Position numbers and translations under genes: made by a program | Assembly (NCBI GenBank): GCA_945910005.1 | Contig: OX246745.1 | Coordinates: 14,160,274 to 14,224,273 of the forward strand | DNA length: 64,000 nt | Direction: 5' to 3' | DNA from: Isoperla grammatica | Taxonomy: Eukaryota; Arthropoda; Insecta; Plecoptera; Perlodidae | Shown here: piece by piece, positions 43,989-56,400 of the stretch | Layout of the letters: each line of letters opens with the position of its first letter | Position numbering within the stretch: the stretch's first letter is position 1 | The notes under the pieces: generated by a model | Seen by the model: only the letters and a program-made list of their open reading frames with translations | Told to the model about the DNA's origin: nothing | Databases searched by the model: none

Positions 43989-44734
43989 TCAAAACAGTGA
44001 TTGGCAGCAACTTGAATCAATAGCTACATGTGTGAAGAATAATTATTTACTAGACATATGGTGTTTCCTCTTCATTATGAATCAGTTAGCTTACCATGAG
44101 ATTAGTCTCCACTGCCATGTCCTCTGCACTGGAACGACTTGGTACATGATTTCTTGCTACTCTGACATCTTGGGTTCAAATTACCAGATTGCACTTGAAC
44201 TTCATTGTAAAAAATAGTCCATATTGTTCACAGATTGTATTTACACATTGGACATGTCTGTTAAGTCTAAAAAAAATACACATTATATTCCCATACAATG
44301 CTAATGATTGAAAATGTTGGATTACAGCTTATACATATTGTATCAAAGGAGGAAGTATAACTTACCTTAAGGCAGTAGTCAATCAGCTTCTGTGACAATT
44401 ATTGCAGAATTCAGAAAATGTTAGCCAAAGATTCAGTTGATAAGACAATTGACCTCATATGTGATGTTGAAGAGAAAAGAGGTAGGTTGGGAGCCAGGCA
44501 GGATCCCTATTCAGTAATTTTCCTATTTTTACCTGTAATGAAAATGGTCAAACCCAATGCTAAGAATATTTGCCCGTTTGGGCTGTCGCCGAAGATGGGC
44601 AAAGCAGAATTCAAGTGCGATTCTAAAACATTACCTGACATCGGTATGTTACGCTTTGGAAGAACATCAAGATGCGATCAAACTTTAGGCCAATCAAAAG
44701 AAGCAAGCACGAGTATACAGTCATTCACAAATCA

Positions 44735-44905
44735 CTAGAAAAACGCTCGTGTGAACTGGCATTTTTCCAGCATTTAATTTTTTTAGGTTGGCATCTTGAT
44801 AGATTTAGCTCTCCATGTTCACAGACTCCGAAGCTATTGGTCACGGCTGTTACATACATTTTCAGCTAAAACCGTCTAGCTGTTTTGACGTTAATTTCAG
44901 CGCGA
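44735..44905 (+). repeat. Dispersed relic of the 1.4 kb array sequence
   Basis: TTTTTAGGTTGGCATCTTGA, then TATTGGTCACGGCTGTTACA, TTTTCAGCTAAAACCGTC and a TTTTGACGTT block follow the same order as the TAGGTTGGCATCTTGACG to GTCAAGCCGTTTGACC part of the 1-9918 array. The GAAAAACGCTCGTGTGA word just upstream recalls the array's GGAAAACGCTCCGCGTTGA. Confidence 0.6.
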
Positions 44906-45019
44906 ATTTTAGAATTTGTCCAAAATCAGCACAAAATAAGAGACTGAATTCAATTCAGAAGCTATACCATAGGTTGGGGCCAAAATTGAGAACGAACAAG
45001 ACGTTCAAATTCAAGCCAA

Positions 45020-47304
45020 ATTAATTTCAAAACATATACAAAAAGTTACAGAATAGGGGTCCGGGATTAAGTTGGAAGAGGAGAATGTTTTAAATTCACT
45101 GAACTTGGTGATCAACACTAGCTTAAAAAAAATATGTATACAAAATAATAGAAAAATTGGTTCTAATAGCAAATGCCATATAATGCTCACAGAGGAGCCT
45201 AGAATGCCACCTATAAACAACACTAAAAGGTGCTACAGAAAGTGTTAATAATTTAATATAGGTTAAGGTAGAAGAGAGAGAACACCCCAACTAGCATCTA
45301 GGCAGAAACATTGACTTTTTGACTTTTTTCAGAAACTTTGTTTTACATAGTAAAACAGAATAAGCCAGTTGTTACCACTCTTTAAGTTCATTATTTCTAA
45401 AAATGTTGGTCTTGCTGACGTAACTTTACCATTTCTACAAATTACTGGGATGACATTTCTGAAAATGCTTAGGATAAATTTATGACATTCCATTGAGATG
45501 CAGTCAAAGTACAAACAAAATTAAAAAAGTCAAAATAATTCAAACAAGTTACCTTATTTGGTATGATAGTGAATTGTGTACAGATTTAATTCAACTCCAT
45601 TGTAAATTCGATCACTGAAAGGGCTAGAAACTTAGTTCACTTTTATTTGAAATGTATTAAATTGTTGATAACCTATATAAGAATATGTGAATTCAATACA
45701 TTCAAATTTATTGCATAAAAGAACAGTATGTATTTAATATTTAACGGCAATGGCATCCATAAAAAATGGCATCCCAAGTTATTTAAATTAAAAAAATAAT
45801 ATGTAGTGCCAAACCGGCACACAGAAAAACTGATGTACATCATTTGTTTGGTGTAAATGAAATTAAACCAACATGGAAATAATTTATCTTCAGTTGCCTT
45901 GACGAGCCAGATTAATGCAACATTATATTTATTAACAAATTGAAATGTTTAAAAAAGAAATCCGATAAGAGAAAATCTTTGAATTACACACAATTGTTTC
46001 CCGTCAGTAGTCATCAATATTTATCAAAAAATTTCCAACTCAAAAATACAATTATAACTTCAAATAGTGTTGTACAAATTACCTCTTTGTATGTAGATTA
46101 TGATTCAAGGTAATGAAAGCCCAACATTAGAAAAAAGAAAAAAAAACACTAATACAATTCACACCACAGGAGCCACAGTTTGAGCAAGTTCAAATAAATG
46201 AATGCTTGCATAACTAAATGAAATAATAAATAATATTGAGTACAGAATACTGTACTAGGAAATCATGGCCATAATGGATATGTGATTATTATGATTATTA
46301 TAACAATCCTTTAACCAGAATTTAACACCTTCACCCCCGAGTGACATTGGGAGGAACACAGTTAAAGGGAAATGGAGTCAAGCAGCAACAGGAAAACTTT
46401 AAATACAAGCTATTATAATAGTCATATATTTAATTGCATAGGTATAATTTGATTTGATTAGTTATGGCAGGACAAAATTATGTTAATAGTTTAATCAGGA
46501 AGGGGCATATAAATATGCACAGTTCACCAAAATACTGAACAATTAAACATGAATAAACCAGGGAGCACATGCATAAATAAAAATGTATTCACAATCAAGT
46601 GGAGTAATATTTCACTCAACCATATACCACAACACACGTACATTTCAATTGTGCGATGTAAGTTGATAATATAAAATAATCATGAAATAGTATGGAGTAA
46701 GAGTACTCATGTTGATTTTTGTAGAAAAGTACAGTATAAAGAAAACAACCGGTCGGATACCACGATACATACATTCATCCATAATAATGCTTTACGGTAT
46801 TAAACCTTTTGTTGATAAATGCCTGGAAGCTGAAAGACAAATAATTCTTAAATAAGATCATCAAAGATCACTCACAACTTGTCTACAATGCAAGAGAAAA
46901 ATTGCAATGGGAAAGACAACTACCCAATAATTTCTAGGGGATTATTCATTAACTTAATTTTTATAATACTATTATTGGTGTCTTGCTTGCAAGGTATACA
47001 CCATCTTTCATCTTCTGAATGTTGTCTTTAACTTAACTTGTATGTAAATACAATACGGATAAAATGCCACGAAAAACACACGTCGAGTTCCCTTCGGAGA
47101 TCGTTATAAACACAAACACCTAAGAATGGAATGTTGCTCGCCATAATACACCGGCAATCGTCCACGAGCATCTGGTGTATTTACATTTCACTGCAGTTAA
47201 ACTGTCAAACATACAATAGTAATTGAAAACAGGATGCTTATCGATAAACCGAACACTCGAACGAAGATAGATGTCTCGTTAGCTACACTCGACGACTAAT
47301 TGTC
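45020..47304. other. Gene-free AT-rich region with the probable 3' UTR of the catenin gene
   Basis: No coding region is seen. Because the catenin gene reads leftward and stops at 47305, its 3' untranslated region must begin here; its end cannot be located, as many AT-rich poly(A)-like words occur. Confidence 0.5.
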
Positions 47305-47487
47305 CTAGACCCAAGAGTCTCCGCCCTGGCCCCCGGCCGGGGGTGGGTCGGGGGCCGGCATCCCCTTGGCACTCTCCTCATAACCCCACATGTCCCCGGG
47401 TCCGGGGGTCAGTTGCCCTTCGTACTGACGATTCTTCTTCTTCTCTCGGTTTACTTGCGCGTACAAGGGCTCGCCGGGTTTAGCCAT
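47305..47487 (-). CDS. p120ctn: Catenin last exon with PDZ ligand
   Basis: After the acceptor GTGTTCCAG the frame reads [38 protein letters not shown] and a Pro/Gly-rich stretch, ending DSWV and stop (TAG at 47305-47307). It is phase 0 and joins exon D directly. It is separated from exon D by about 11.5 kb. Confidence 0.92.
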   Translation of the reverse strand: MAKPGEPLYAQVNREKKKNRQYEGQLTPGPGDMWGYEESAKGMPAPDPPPAGGQGGDSWV

Positions 47488-50400
47488 CTGGAACACCGCA
47501 ACGCGTGCACTCTCAATTACAAACAACACCATTGCGGGCAACTGAGTAACTGGACCCAACACCACTCACCCACAACATGAGCCTTCCACGCTGCACGGGA
47601 GCCCCTCAACCACCATTATAATATCATCACATCGCTTCATTTTTTATTCTCTATCAATCGGACTTATGCCTCACGTCGGTAAATTGGGACAATTCAATTT
47701 TCTTTGACGAAACGGGTGGCACTTTTCTTTTAAATCAATTAACACTGAAGGTTTTTCTAAAGCTGCAACTTAAACAAATAAATGCAGCCTTGTGCAAATG
47801 TTTCAATCAAATTACACACCTTACAAAAACACATGATTCAGAAGATATAGAAAAGCAGTTGTATAAAATGGAATTGACCAATTTAGTAACAGTAATAACA
47901 GTAATTACTATTGAGGGTAGGTGACAATAAGTAGACTAAGCAAAGCTTTAACCAAACAGGTGGGAGTGGGAAAGTCACATGAAAAGTAAATCTAATAGGA
48001 TTGCTTCTATAAGCAGAAGTTGTATCATTTTATGAGCATGCAATGATTAAGTCAATGTGACTTATTCAGAGTCAATGCATGGCAAGTAATCTGCAAGGTG
48101 GTATTAGTTGTGTTAAATGTAAATGTATTAAAAGAAGTGTTGATAAACTATAGAAATCTCGCAAAAATGGGATTCAAACATCTTTCCAATGTCAATGAGT
48201 TTCTACACTGATCAAGGTTATCAAATGCTTTCACTGTTGCAATGGTTGCAATGCTGTGCGAATAAAAGAAAAAGTGTTCTCATAACAACGTAACGTAAAC
48301 GCATTTCAGAGTGTTGTCGTGTAGATAAGGAAAATACAGATTAGTTATTTCAATTTTAAGAAAAACAGTTTCAAATTTAGGTCAAATGGTCTAGAACAAA
48401 GATTTCAGCATGCTGAAGTAAACCCAGGAGCAGGGGAACTATGTTAGTTTTCCCCTACAGTTGCCACCTTTACAATGAGTTTGTTGCAATACACATAACA
48501 CATGCATTTCACATTTCTTGTAGAAGAATCTATTCAATTATCTTTTACGGCCATTGAGATCAATTCAGTAAGCAAATCCTAAGTTTTTAATAAGGATTAT
48601 GATTTATCGTTTCATTTTTTCAGTTTGTACTTTCGACCATCTGCCAAATTCAACGTCATCATGTTATTAGTTGGCTGAAATAGTTGTTGGAATTACAAAT
48701 CTATAGTATGAGCACATATGTTGTTTTTATGTGCTGTAACAAAATGTATTTTCATTAATTGTGAGCTTCTGATAAATATATCATACTATGTAGTAGGTAT
48801 ACCGAATAGTTAATAGAATCAACGATGAGTTAAAAATGATGAATCCATACATTAACTATTAAGATTACTGGGTAATTAGTAACAAAATGTGAAATAATCA
48901 TCTGGATACACACGTTCAGTGTAACAAAAAAAATGCGAACCCCGTATCAGATTACCATAATTGAATTCTCTATGTTACGCACAGTAACATGGAATGAATA
49001 AATAAATAAGTGAAGTAAATAAACAATCTCGAGTTTCCCTTAGGGATATTGACCTGAAGGAAGAAGGAAATAGGGGCCTGTACCACTACTTCTAACCTGT
49101 GTTGAGACAGCTTTATCGTGGTGGTAAAGTACGTATCTAACTCACAAGCTTCAGACTATGCTCAAAATGGAAACAAAAGCCACAACCAATGCAACACAAA
49201 CTGCACCCATCCGAGAAGCATTTCTCTCCTTCCCTGTTTGACAAGAGCAAGCAAGACCAAGAGAGTAGAAAACACCCACCATTACAATAGTAAGTCAAGC
49301 ACAGGGTTTGGAATGTTAATTGCATGCCACAGGCTGGCAAATGGAGAACATATATCACTTGTGCAGATCGAAATAGGATTTAAAAACACTACAGTTCACA
49401 ATTTGAAAATTTATTAAAAAAACTTATATTCTTTGTATAGAAAGGGTAAACATTTCTAAAGTTAACACCACAATACATCACAATCTACCAAAACCAAAGA
49501 AATAATTTGAGTTCATAGTTATGCATAAAGATAAACAAGAAGTGATAATAGAATTATTAATTGCAAATGGTTCTGTGAACAGTGACAATCATAGGATAAG
49601 GACTGAAATTACAATTATCAATTACTGCTTTAGATACACAGACATGATTGAATATTTCCTCTACTATGCAGGGATAGAACGTGTTATTCGTAATTTGTAA
49701 CACACAAAACGTGTAGGGTACTGTTCACTTCCATTTCCATTTGCAACGAGTAATTTCCACGGCTTTTACATTGCCGATTTACGTATGTGTTTATAAAGAA
49801 TAGCACACGCAAAACCGTTTGTAAGTTAGCTTTGGAAGATAAACAATCAAACTAAGTTGAACCTTTTGGCAACTTATAAAATACATTTTTGCTTAAGAAT
49901 AGGAACTGTTCTACTTAAAAGCTAAACATACAACTTTCAATGTCACACTACCCCCCGAAAAATGACAATTTACTCTAGGCTACTTAAATGCCACAATTCT
50001 GAATGTTGGAAGAAGTATCTCTTGCAATAAATCTCATCAGAATATCTGAGCAAATTATTCAAGTATGAATTATCATTTAATGCAGTTAGTATTAATTTTT
50101 ACAAAAGCTAGATAATATAGGTCCATTATGGTACTAAATAATACAGCATTACAATTTACCACAAAATATATAATTTATGTTTGAATTAGAAAGCAGAGAT
50201 TGACAGTATACATTGATGCATAGACCTAGAAGCTGCTTTGCACCTATAATCCAGGAGACAATTTAGATGAAACGGACATTTGCCGGTAGTACGAGATTTT
50301 ACTTCAGTAAAATGGTAGGCAGATAATATAATATAAACCCTTGTTATAATGACAATTCATAGCATCAAAGAAGAAATAAGTCAAAGTAAATGTCATAATT

Positions 50401-53400
50401 GTACAACACCTATAATATCATGAACTCTGTATTAATTTAGTAAGTTAAAAATTTGCTACACAACTGTAATTCCAGCCATTTATTGAGTGATCAATTCTTG
50501 CTGTTACAAAACCTGCCAAACTAATTCCTGAATTAGTCATCACATTGTTTAGTGATTTGTCCATAAGCATTTGGTTCATATAACTTGACTGTGAGTAACC
50601 AACTGCGAGAACGTTCTACTCACAATGAATGCAAAGATACTCCTGGAATACTACGTCCAAAATTGCTGTCAGAAGAGGCTGGTATAACGTGAGGTAGAGG
50701 GGAAAGCATCCAATTTGGAGGCTTTTTGTGGCAGTTAATGCCAAATCTAAAAGCAAAATGAAAATGGATTTGTAACATTTTGTTGTGTGTTCCCCTCACC
50801 CTCCCTCCCCCCTTTTTGATTTCCTCACACTTGTTCCTAAATGAAACCACCCATATGGCAAACATTGTGGCTTGTGGGACATAAACATGACAGAGTTAAA
50901 GCATTATACAGATTTATACTATTTTATGATTCCAAAATTTGGTATCATGTGTATGTCATCAGAAAAGCATTCGGCTGAAGAAAAGCAAAGGGCAGGTTTA
51001 ATAATGAAATCTAAAGAGCGAAGGACTCTGCACGGTCAATTGGCAACAATAGACAGACAGTGCCTAGGTATCTACTGTTATCAAATGCAGGAGAACCAAT
51101 TTTTAGGTATCAGTGTATTCCTAAGTGATACAATCGAATCTGCCAGAAAATTTGAATATTAACATTATTATTAGTGTTCCAAATGTTTTTGTTGTGAACA
51201 ACTTTAGAGTCTTGTTAGTAGGGCTGTGCGAGTACTCGAAAAGTCGAGTTCGGTCGAGTAGTTACTACTCGACTCGAGGTGATCGAGTTTTTCATGAAAA
51301 ACGAGTCGAGTTCGAGTAGTTTTGATCGACTGAGCCGCCGTATTCAACTGGTTAAAAATACCGCCAATAGGTAGCGCTAGTATCCAAAAATAGCTTAAGT
51401 ATCGATTTTATAATCGACTTTGAAGAAAAAGTGACCTATCGATCATTATCGAGCAGATCGATACACGCAGACGACGCTTATTAGGCCTATACTTCTGCAA
51501 ATTCGCAAAAAGTGTCTGCGTTTTTTGTGGATGATGTAGAAGTGGCAGCCAAACAAATGGAAGGGAATCTTCGAGAACCTAGGCCTACGAGATCGCTGAC
51601 GTATAGGCCTACTATGTTCAAAGAGCCTAGGTCTAGCATAGCCTAGGTCTAGGCCCTAGGCCTAGGCCTAGACCTAGACCCTGGTCGTAGGCCTGGCCTA
51701 GGCCTAAAAGTACCTAATCATCAAAGATATTGTATTCCCTTCTGATCATCATGTATTTAGAATCATTTTTAAAACGTTCCATACAACTTAAGTTCAAAAT
51801 GTAATCTTTGCATTATTAACCTAAAAATGGGGAAACACTCGCCAACATGGTCTCACTAAAACAAAAGTGGCCATCTGACAACCCATCTGCAAAACAGATT
51901 ACACTGTAGTTCTATTGTTTCTCTTAAAGTCTTTCTCCTGTGCCAGGTCCCCGTGTACAGTGTAGGCCTAGTCCTAGGCCTAGCATTTGGCCATGCTTCG
52001 AGCATAGCCCTAGCCTATCCCAAGACCCAAGACCTAGGCCAAGCTTTAGTACTTTCCTTGTCTAGATCACGTAGGCCTAGACCCAGTTGGCAGAATTTAG
52101 CATCGTTTGAGCCTTAGGCCTAGGGAGACAATAATATTGAACAAATTACAGTATATGGTTTTAGGCCTGGCCCCAGGGACAGCTTTTAGGCCAAGGCCTA
52201 GCCTAGGTGAACTCGGCGATAGCTTAGATGGGGTCCTAGGCCTAGGTCTAGTCTGCCTTGTCCTCTACCGGTAGTTATTCCTTTCCTGTATCTTTTTATT
52301 ATATTCAGGCACTACTCGAAACTCGACTCGAAACTCGCGAGTTATTTACTACTCGAACTCGACTCGATTTGGAAAAGTGCTACTCGCACACCCCTACTTG
52401 TTAGTACTATATTTCATCTAATAAATAATAATAGAACGTTAATCGTGAAGGGAACTTCCAAATTATTTCATTTTTTAATTTTACTGGTGTAGCAGACAGG
52501 CCACCGTCTACTCAATTTTCACTACACAATTAGAGCGCTTTCCGTCCGAAGTGCCCCGCAGTGTCAAACACAACACAGAGGGCTCTCCGAGTTCATTATC
52601 AAACACAGGATTCTCGGCCGTGGGCAGACACCATTATCAAACGCCCCCAATAAGCAAGCTTGTTTATCATTATCTCCGAGGCTTTCTCTCTCTCAAATTT
52701 TTTAAGTCCTGTTGTTCACAATCCAGTAGGATTGGTAGATTCGGCCACGCATGTTACTGTAAGCCTAGCCCAGAAACACTATACGCTGATAAGGGCAACT
52801 ATGAAACTAATGCAAGCCCATGACATTTATATTGGCCAACTGGCAAAACATAAACAAAATGTTAGGTAGTACTTATTTATGCTCTTTACTTGTAATGTTG
52901 TCAGGTCTTTAAATGTTATGCTAGTATCTAAAATAGAAAAGGGGTGTTGTACCAGACTATCTGAGGTGTCTGAACTGCTACTGCTTTAAGAAAGATTGCC
53001 CTATAATTATGTACTATATACAGTGAATTGGTTGGGGAAAGAATGATAGAAGCCTACAGCTTACCTGTGTTCATTCAAGTGTGAAGATTACACAAATACA
53101 GTAAACCCTCGTTAATACGAACATCAAGGGACCCAGAAATCGTCAGTTCGTAATATAAAAATTCGTAATATCGCAAAAACGTCGAAATTCAATAGTACCA
53201 GCCAAAATAAACAAATCTACAAACAATCAATGTTTTCCAAAGGATAGTAGCGCGCGGGTATGATGTTTTGTGCGTGCATAGTAGGCGGACTAAGCGGGCA
53301 CGTTGCAGTGAGCAAGCCACGCCCCTCAACAGCTGTAAGGGCTGGCGCGCGCATCCGATCGCGCCTGCGGGCGGGTAGGGGGAAGGGAAAACCAAGCACC

Positions 53401-56400
53401 AACAAAACAAGTAGCTGCCTGCGACGACGTACGCTCGGCGGACAAAAATCTTGATACCTACGCCTACTGTGCGAGTTGAACTCTCGGACACATTATTTTG
53501 TTTGGGCGGGTTCAAAATTATTAGTTCGTATTAAACTACGAACATTATGTATAAGTACCATCCAGGGGATAAATAATTAGTTCGTATTACGTATTATGCG
53601 AAATTCGTTATATCCGTTTTATTTAACATTGAGTGTCCTATTTACGCGGGCTGGGTCTTGCTTACTATTCGTATTATCTGAGAATTCGCACTAACCGAGT
53701 TCGTTTTACCGAGGGTTTACTGTATATATATACAAAACAAAACTACTTTTGACAACTTAACCCGAATTTGTTTTTTCTTGTATTGCATATAAAATATATG
53801 TGTCCTCTTCACTCTTCAAATAGCAACCAAAACTTCTACACGTAGTCTGTTGGCTCTTATCATTATTCCCCCAACCAAATCACTAAACCTCTCTAAGGCT
53901 CTTCACACCAAATCAATTTATTATACTGTATAGTGAACTATTGTCTTCTTACACAAGATATGCCCACCGTTAAATTATTAACTTGATGTCAAAAAATGAT
54001 CAATTATTGATCCTTTAGGTGCCAACAATTATTTTGACTAACTGCAAGACCACAAGTGCTGGAATTTCAAAAAAAGGACTTTACTTTCGAACTTCATTGC
54101 TAAGCCATTTGACAGTTCATAATTTTCACTTGATCGAGAATCTCAAGATTTCCTCTTTTGGCATGTTTTGTTAAATCAACTCAAAGGCGACTGTCTCCCC
54201 TTCACAATTGGACAAGAATGTATCGTTAATACTGATTGATTGCATAGTCAAGTGGTTTATGATTACCATTACCTGACATTCTCAAGACTACATTTCTCAT
54301 TTGAAGTAACACATTTTCACTGACGTTTCAGATAGAGCCACAAACAAAATGTTTTCTGCTATTATCTTGAATGTGCTCATTAATATTTTTTTATGTATGG
54401 CTTTCATCACATCACAGTTCTCTGCATTCTTGCATTCCCTACAAAACATTTGTCACTAACAAAGTGATGGGAAAGATTATACCAAGATTGTAAAAACTAG
54501 AAGTCACAGCTATACCCACAAATAAGCCTTTGCACAGACAAGACATACATAACATTAAAGAGGTGCAGTGCAATACAGTGAAAATTCTTTATAACAAACA
54601 TCCTTATAACAAAATGATCTATATAACAAACTGTTTTTGAGGTCCCAAAAGGTACTAATACATGTTAAGGTACTATCTTTATAAAGAAATGTTCTTTATA
54701 ACAAAGTAATAATCTAGCCCCCAAGAGTACGTTATAAAGAAGTTTCACTGTATGTGTATTTATCATAAATGCATCAACATTCAAAAGGAGTGGTATTCCT
54801 CATAGGTGACAACAATCGCTCGCATCCAACGAATAACGAAAAAAGGGGACTGGCAACTTACACACATAATGGTACTGGCATTCCAAAGCATCACATTTCA
54901 ACTGAAATAGTTGGTTTCTTATCACAAATTGATTGATGGCTTTTACGTTTCAGCTCATTCTCTTTGACATTGCAGGTTTATCTTAAACCAAAGCAAACAG
55001 CATGAATCTGAATCTCATGTTGTTTTGAAAGGTGCTGATTTCGATCTGAAGTTTCATATCAACAGTAACTGTACATGTAACACTTGATTGCCTAAATTTG
55101 CCATCTTACAAAGTGTACAATGAGATTTGTGATGTTTGAAATGTACATATTGAGGACATTCTAATCATTTCAAGCAAAGCTTATAATACAATTTCAGATT
55201 CCACTTGGACATTCATGCAATTCAAATAAGAGATAATCCTATTACATGAGTACCGGTACTGTATAACTAAAGGTTTAATCTCTTTTTCAAAGCTTTAGCT
55301 ACCCCTTGAAAATAGATAAATAAATGCCTTTAAATACTTAACCTAATCCCATTAAATGTTCTAGAAATGAATACCCATGCTCAAGCTTAACTACAATAGA
55401 ACCATGAATATGAAGCATTCCTATAAGACCAATATCTATAATATAGACAAAGTTGTAGAAATTTGTAGTGCCATATGCACAACAACAACTTTTGATATTT
55501 TATCAAGTTTATTTATCCATGTGCAACAAATTACATTGTTATTCAAAACAACACATTCATGTCTCTGCAATAGGTTGTGTAAACCAGAAGACTGAAGACA
55601 CATTCCCTTGAGGAGACTACTGCATCATAAACAAGAAGTGATACTATACAATTAAATGTGTCCATACATCGATTCAAGTTAGATTTAGTAGCCTAGCCTA
55701 TTCATCTAAATCTCTCATTTTGTAACATAGGACAGTACTTTAACATGCATTCCTTAACCCCTAAGTAAAACTGTCTATGATGTAGTCACTTGTCAACACG
55801 CACTAGGCCTACTTGGCCTTTGCCCTGTGCTTTGTCTGTAAAATTATCATGAAGCAAATTAAATGACTAGTAATTATTTACGTTGGACACCGATTACGCA
55901 AGTCGTCAATGTGATGTTTGCATTGTTGTTACAATATGGGATAGAGATAAACTTTTGCTGGAAATAAATCCATCTCTAGTTGACAGATGCCCACTTTAGT
56001 GATCCTACAGCGTAACTATTTCCAAGTAAGAATTTCCATCCTAAAAGATGATCTATCTGAATCAAACGATAATTTCATCCCAAAGATGGGGAAAATTTCT
56101 TGAAATACATGTGGCTAGAAAATATGTATTGTTGTTTGTGTGTCAGCATTTTCTTAACCATTAGCAGCACTATGCTCATGGATTAACCCAATGGACAGCC
56201 TTCCCCTTCATATCTTGGTATAGCTCAAATATGGACATTCTGTCACTCCAAAATGCTTTGGCTCTAGTCGTCAGACTTGCCATCAACTAAACAAACACTT
56301 GCAATTGAAGCTTATCAAACACACAAAAACAGCTGGATTTTTGTAAATCAATAATTTACTTAGAATAATGAAAAGCCAAGATATGAAAATCACACATTTT

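Noticed and set aside
49118..49417. A 99-codon frame in the catenin intron
   Set aside because: No domain, no homologue recognised, and an overlapping minus-strand frame of similar length suggests chance.
50872..51162. A 96-codon frame as an independent gene inside the catenin intron
   Set aside because: Composition is unremarkable, no family is recognised, and it stops just before the hAT element without splice signals.
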